DNA from: an uncultured Neisseria sp.
Lineage (GTDB): Bacteria; Pseudomonadota; Gammaproteobacteria; Burkholderiales; Neisseriaceae
Assembly: GCA_937919795.1 (NCBI GenBank)
Contig: CALFOA010000113.1
Location: 1-16,527 of the forward strand
Direction of reading: 5' to 3'
Length of the DNA stretch: 16,527 bases
In this document: one piece after another, positions 13,251 to 16,527 of the stretch
Layout: each line of letters starts with the position of its first letter
Numbering within the stretch: position 1 is the stretch's first letter
Translations under genes and position numbers: made by a program
Notes under the pieces: generated by a model
What the model was told of the DNA's origin: nothing
Database searches by the model: none
Seen by the model: only the letters and a program-made list of their open reading frames with translations

Positions 13251-14024
13251 ATGTCTAACGAAACCACCATGCTCTCGGTAAAAGGGGTCAGCAAAAGCTT
13301 CGGCGGCCTGAAAGCCCTTTCCGATGTAGGTATTGAAGTGAAAAAAAATACCGTTTACGGCCTGATCGGTCCCAACGGTGCCGGCAAAACCACTTTCTTC
13401 AACGTGATTACCGGCTTGTATGAACCCGATTCCGGTGAATTCCTGCTGGAAGGCAAACCCTACAAGCCGACAGCCGTACACGAAGTTGCCCGCGCCGGTA
13501 TTGCCCGCACCTTCCAGAATATCCGCTTATTCGGCCAGATGACTGCGGTAGAAAACGTGATGGTTGGCCGCCACATCCGCACCAAGGGCGGCGTATTGGG
13601 TTCTATTCTCGGCTTGAAATCAGTACGCGAGGAAGAAAAAGCCATCCGCGAACGCTCGATGGAATTACTGGATTATGTCGGCATCAGCCGCTACCACGAT
13701 TACATTGCCCGCAACCTTTCCTACGGCCACCAACGCCGCTTGGAAATTGCCCGCGCACTGGCCACCGAGCCCAAGCTACTGGCTTTGGACGAACCGGCCG
13801 CCGGCATGAATGCCACCGAAAAAGTCGAATTAACCAAGCTGCTGCGCAAAATCGGCGAAGACGGCGTTACCATTCTGATTATCGAACACGATGTGAAGCT
13901 GGTAATGGGCTTATGCGACGAATTAACCGTTTTGGATTACGGCAAAATCCTGGCACAAGGCCTGCCTGAAGAAGTACGCCGCAACCCCAAAGTCATCGAA
14001 GCCTATTTAGGAGGATCTCACTGA
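13251..14024 (+). CDS. livG: Branched-chain amino acid ABC transporter ATPase LivG
   Basis: 257 residues, cytosolic ATPase. Walker A GPNGAGKTT (40-48), Q-loop Gln89 in ARTFQNIRLF, signature LSYGHQ (156-161, a common LivG variant of LSGGQ), Walker B LLALDE (176-181) with the catalytic Glu, and switch His213 in IIEHDVKLVMG. The insert between Q-loop and signature (about 108-135) is usual for LivG. It forms a heterodimer with LivF. Its stop codon shares one base with the livF start (TGATG at 14022-14026). Confidence 0.96.
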   Translation: MSNETTMLSVKGVSKSFGGLKALSDVGIEVKKNTVYGLIGPNGAGKTTFFNVITGLYEPDSGEFLLEGKPYKPTAVHEVARAGIARTFQNIRLFGQMTAVENVMVGRHIRTKGGVLGSILGLKSVREEEKAIRERSMELLDYVGISRYHDYIARNLSYGHQRRLEIARALATEPKLLALDEPAAGMNATEKVELTKLLRKIGEDGVTILIIEHDVKLVMGLCDELTVLDYGKILAQGLPEEVRRNPKVIEAYLGGSH

Positions 14025-14752
14025 TGGCTGACTCAAACAAACCCGTATTACTGAGCATCAACGACTTGCATGTTTCCTATGGCGGCATTAAAGCCGTAAA
14101 AGGCGTGAGCTTAGAGGTTCGCGAGGGCGAACTGGTTACCTTGATTGGTGCCAACGGAGCCGGTAAAACCACTACCCTTAAAGCTGTAATGGGCTTATTG
14201 CCGTTTAAAACCGGCGACATCCAGTTTCGCGGCAAATCGATTAAAAGCCTCTCCACTTGGGATAGGGTCAAACAAGGTTTAGTGATGGTACCGGAAGGCC
14301 GCGGCGTGTTCGCCCGCATGACCATCGTTGAAAACCTGCAAATGGGCGCTTTTCTGCACGACAACAAGGAAGAGTATGAACGCGGCGTGGATTACGCGTT
14401 TACCACCTTCCCCCGCTTAAAAGAGCGCGCCAACCAATTGGCCGGTACTATGTCGGGCGGTGAACAACAAATGCTGGCCATGGCTCGCGCCCTGATGACC
14501 CAACCCAAACTACTGATACTGGACGAACCTTCGATGGGCCTTTCCCCGGTGTTAACCGAAACCATTTTCGAAGTAATCAACAAGGTTTCCCAAGAAGGCA
14601 TGACCGTGGTATTGGTAGAACAAAACGCTAACTTAGCTTTGCACGCTGCCGATCGCGGCTATGTAATGGATTCCGGCAATATGATTATGAGCGGCAATGC
14701 CGATGTATTGCTGAACGATCCGAAAGTGCAAGAAGCTTATTTGGGTGCCTAA
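14024..14752 (+). CDS. livF: Branched-chain amino acid ABC transporter ATPase LivF
   Basis: 242 residues, partner ATPase of LivG. Walker A GANGAGKTT (42-50), MVPEGRGVFARMTIVENL (88-105, the LivF-type Q-loop area with Glu in place of Gln), signature MSGGEQQ (143-149), Walker B LLILDEPSMGL (163-173), and Gln200 in VEQN where most ATPases have the switch His, which is normal for LivF. A consensus GGAGG ribosome site lies 10 nt before ATG 14024. Last gene of the operon, with a strong terminator after it. Confidence 0.96.
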   Translation: MADSNKPVLLSINDLHVSYGGIKAVKGVSLEVREGELVTLIGANGAGKTTTLKAVMGLLPFKTGDIQFRGKSIKSLSTWDRVKQGLVMVPEGRGVFARMTIVENLQMGAFLHDNKEEYERGVDYAFTTFPRLKERANQLAGTMSGGEQQMLAMARALMTQPKLLILDEPSMGLSPVLTETIFEVINKVSQEGMTVVLVEQNANLALHAADRGYVMDSGNMIMSGNADVLLNDPKVQEAYLGA

Positions 14753-14846
14753 AATAAGCCAATAGCTTGATTGATCGATTACTTGCCAGAAATCAGTCCA
14801 AAGCTTTATGGGTATTTTGCAAAAACACCATCTGATTTTACTCGAT

Positions 14847-14888
14847 AAAAATGCCTGTCTGAAAATTGTTTCAGACAGGCATTTTTTT
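14847..14888 (+). terminator. liv operon terminator built from an inverted DUS pair
   Basis: DUS copies at 14852-14863 (+) and 14870-14881 (-) form a perfect 18-bp stem (14847-14864 with 14869-14886) with a 4-nt loop and a run of seven T (14882-14888). About 95 nt past the livF stop. The most regular DUS terminator in the window, and possibly bidirectional because the left arm begins with A5. Confidence 0.93.
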
Positions 14889-14953
14889 ATTTATTAACAG
14901 CAAATCGACAACAAAGTTATCACCTACCCCGCTACAGCATCACTCCTCAAGTA

Positions 14954-15049
14954 AACGAAATAATACCCATACTACTAGAACAATAGTACAATATTGAAAG
15001 TAACGAAATAATACCCATACTACTAGAACAATAGTACAATATTGAAAGT
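14954..15049. repeat. Perfect 48-bp tandem duplication
   Basis: Two identical 48-bp units, 14954-15001 and 15002-15049, head to tail. Each contains the small inverted repeat TACTA...TAGTA, the palindrome CAATATTG and a TTGAAA that could serve as a -35 element. It is noncoding and AT-rich, between the liv terminator and the lectin gene. Confidence 0.9.
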
Positions 15050-15237
15050 TACGTACTCAATCATTAAACAACTTATCTATTATAAATAATAACAGCCACT
15101 ATATCTAAACCTTTATCACGCGATAACATGGATTAGGAAAATCAATAGGGTGTTATTCAAGCATACTCGGGTTATAAATAATATCGGCAAATCAATGTTA
15201 GGTTAGTAGTATTGAATTTGCCGCAAGGAAAACGATC
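15050..15237 (+). promoter_or_regulatory. AT-rich upstream region of the lectin gene
   Basis: With the tandem repeat this makes a gene-free stretch of about 350 nt. The 12-mer TTATAAATAATA occurs twice, at 15080-15091 and 15172-15183; either copy could supply a -10 (TATAAA), but matching -35 elements are weak. AAGGAA lies 9 nt before the lectin gene ATG. No other gene or RNA is recognised. Confidence 0.35.
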
Positions 15238-16527
15238 ATGAAAACGACAATACACATCAAACCAAAAATAAAGCCATTTTATCAATCAATTATCACCGCA
15301 CTGATGGTACTAAGCGCCACTAGTGCTCATAGCGTGATTATTTCTGAAGATTTTACCGGCACCACCACAAATCATGACTGGTATATGCCAAAACCGGGCG
15401 ATGGTGTCTCAACCGATCCAAATTCTGCACAAAACAATGCCTGCTTAACAGCCGGTACGGGTACAGCTTTGCCAACAGCCACTACGGCAGGACGCCCACC
15501 CAGATGTGCTAACCCTGCGACTACTGATACAACGGGAAAAGGAGCGCTGAGGCTGACCCCTGCGACACAGTATCAGGCAGGTGGCATTGTTTCAGCATTT
15601 GATTTTCCTACCAACGATGGCGTGGAAATTACTTTTACCACCTATACCTACGGCGTCGGCAAGCGTAGTGGTGCCGACGGCATGTCATTTTTTCTGGCCG
15701 ATGCCGACAAACCGGTCACCATGGGCGCTACGGGGGGGGCTTTGGGATATTCTTGTTCCAATGGCAATCCGGTTTACAGTGGCGTAGATGGCGGTTATTT
15801 CGGCATCGGTATGGATGAATATGGTAACTACGTCAATCCAGATGATAATACCAATTCTGGGGTGGGCTTTAAATCGAACACTATTGCTATTCGTGGTGCC
15901 GGTTCAATTAATATTGGCTATTTAGGCAATGCCGACCGCTTCCTACAAGATGTTTATACCCGCCAAGGCTGGGGAATTGTTCCCAATACCATCAAAACAG
16001 CATGGAATAATAAATGGCGTACCAACCCCACTCAGTTGATTGATATATGTAAAAACGGCACCTTGACTCTGAGCAACAAAGAAACCAATGGGAAGGGTAC
16101 GCTCACCTTAAGCGAACAGGCTACCGATCCTAAGCGTAAATTATATAACTACCGCTTATTGGATCATGTTACCTTTAACAGAAACGAACCCAATCTATAT
16201 AGCTCCGTAAATACCCGTGCAGCGGCCACACCGATTATGTATCGAATCAAGATTACCCCCGACGGCAAAGCCAGTGTTTGGTATAGCCGAAACGGCGGTA
16301 CTTATTCACCGGTTATGCTGGATCGAGACATTGTCAGCACCAATGGCCCTTTACCGCGGGCTTTCCGTTTTGGTTTTACCGGTGCTACGGGGGGCTGGTA
16401 TAACAATCATGAGGTTACTTGCTTTAAAGCGGCACCAGCAAATGAATCGCAAGGTTCGGCCAGCGTTAGTCTGCCCAATGCACAAGCCATCGCCGATACT
16501 CAGGTTTATTTCGCGCTTTACAACCCG
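15238..16527 (+). CDS. Secreted L-type lectin-domain protein, probable PilC/PilY1-type pilus adhesin (partial)
   Basis: Open for 430 codons from ATG 15238 (AAGGAA ribosome site) to the window edge. Residues 1-32 form a signal peptide: Lys-rich start, hydrophobic SIITALMVLSATSA, likely cut after AHS. About 34-398 is a legume-lectin-like (L-type) sandwich: IISEDFTG at the first strand, GADGMSFFLAD (145-155), GGALGYS (166-172), GGYFGIGMDEYGNY (185-198, Asp193/Asn197 candidate metal/sugar ligands), and the closing strand FRFGFTGATGGWYNNHEV (376-392). Several Cys (69, 90, 173, 271, 395) suggest disulfides. The last residues, SVSLPNAQAIADTQVYFALYNP, resemble the start of the PilC/PilY1 region seen in type IV pilus tip proteins, but only the beginning is present, so this is inference. 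A G8 tract at 15732-15739 suggests phase variation. Alternative: a stand-alone secreted lectin or autotransporter passenger. Confidence 0.75.
   Translation, partial: MKTTIHIKPKIKPFYQSIITALMVLSATSAHSVIISEDFTGTTTNHDWYMPKPGDGVSTDPNSAQNNACLTAGTGTALPTATTAGRPPRCANPATTDTTGKGALRLTPATQYQAGGIVSAFDFPTNDGVEITFTTYTYGVGKRSGADGMSFFLADADKPVTMGATGGALGYSCSNGNPVYSGVDGGYFGIGMDEYGNYVNPDDNTNSGVGFKSNTIAIRGAGSINIGYLGNADRFLQDVYTRQGWGIVPNTIKTAWNNKWRTNPTQLIDICKNGTLTLSNKETNGKGTLTLSEQATDPKRKLYNYRLLDHVTFNRNEPNLYSSVNTRAAATPIMYRIKITPDGKASVWYSRNGGTYSPVMLDRDIVSTNGPLPRAFRFGFTGATGGWYNNHEVTCFKAAPANESQGSASVSLPNAQAIADTQVYFALYNP
15732..15739 (+). repeat. G8 homopolymer inside the lectin-domain coding sequence
   Basis: Eight consecutive G across codons 165-167 (Thr-Gly-Gly). 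As written the frame is open. Losing one G shifts to a frame that stops at TAG 15785-15787; gaining one stops at TGA 15816-15818. Poly-G tracts of this kind change length by strand slippage in Neisseria. A shorter G6 (16389-16394) encodes the same Gly-Ala-Thr-Gly-Gly motif further on. Confidence 0.85.

Noticed and set aside
14954..15049. CRISPR-like array
   Set aside because: Two directly adjacent 48-bp copies with no spacers and no cas genes; this is a simple tandem duplication.

Overview
Most of this window (from about position 1,200 to the right end) reads as a Neisseria-type (Neisseriaceae) chromosome. Ten exact copies of the 12-mer TGCCTGTCTGAA or its complement occur there. This is the 'TG-wad' dialect of the neisserial DNA uptake sequence (DUS), which as I recall was described from N. 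wadsworthii and N. shayeganii. Several copies form inverted pairs that act as terminators. The products (regulatory PTS, AcpP/FabF, MgtE, Hpt) fit the same family. The first 1.2 kb is different. It is much more GC-rich, has no DUS, carries half of an intergenic repeat typical of Comamonadaceae, and consists only of gene fragments. I read it as foreign sequence joined to the Neisseria contig, most likely an assembly chimera and less likely recent transfer.

Layout. 1-1,200: the 3' end of an acyl-CoA dehydrogenase (+), the 3' end of an Ala-rich glycine-zipper protein (-), a YceI-family protein without its N-terminus (-), and a roughly 200-nt bridging piece of other origin. 1,200-1,566: the N-terminal half of prmC (-), broken at its SAM-binding motif. 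1,670-5,034 (all -): mgtE, fabF and acpP, each set off by an intrinsic terminator. 5,296-7,320 (-): an S9 prolyl-oligopeptidase-like peptidase. 7,452-10,564 (+): hpt, then a tight EIIA(Man)-ptsH-ptsI cluster ending in a strong terminator. 10,565-11,161: intergenic, with the terminator, a decayed reading frame on the minus strand and a structured leader. 11,162-14,752 (+): livHMGF, a branched-chain amino acid ABC transporter without its binding protein, closed by a DUS-pair terminator. 14,889-15,237: AT-rich, with a perfect 48-bp tandem duplication. 15,238-end (+): a large secreted protein that runs off the window. It has a signal peptide, an L-type (legume-lectin-like) domain and the start of what looks like a PilC/PilY1-type region.

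Most notable is the last gene. A lectin domain appears to be fused to a type IV pilus tip-type protein, and the lectin-coding part contains a G8 tract. Changing the tract by one base in either direction gives a stop within about 80 nt, so the gene is a good candidate for on/off phase variation, similar in principle to neisserial pilC. The PTS cluster has no sugar permease in the window, consistent with a regulatory phosphorelay. The liv cluster has all four membrane and ATPase subunits but no periplasmic receptor.
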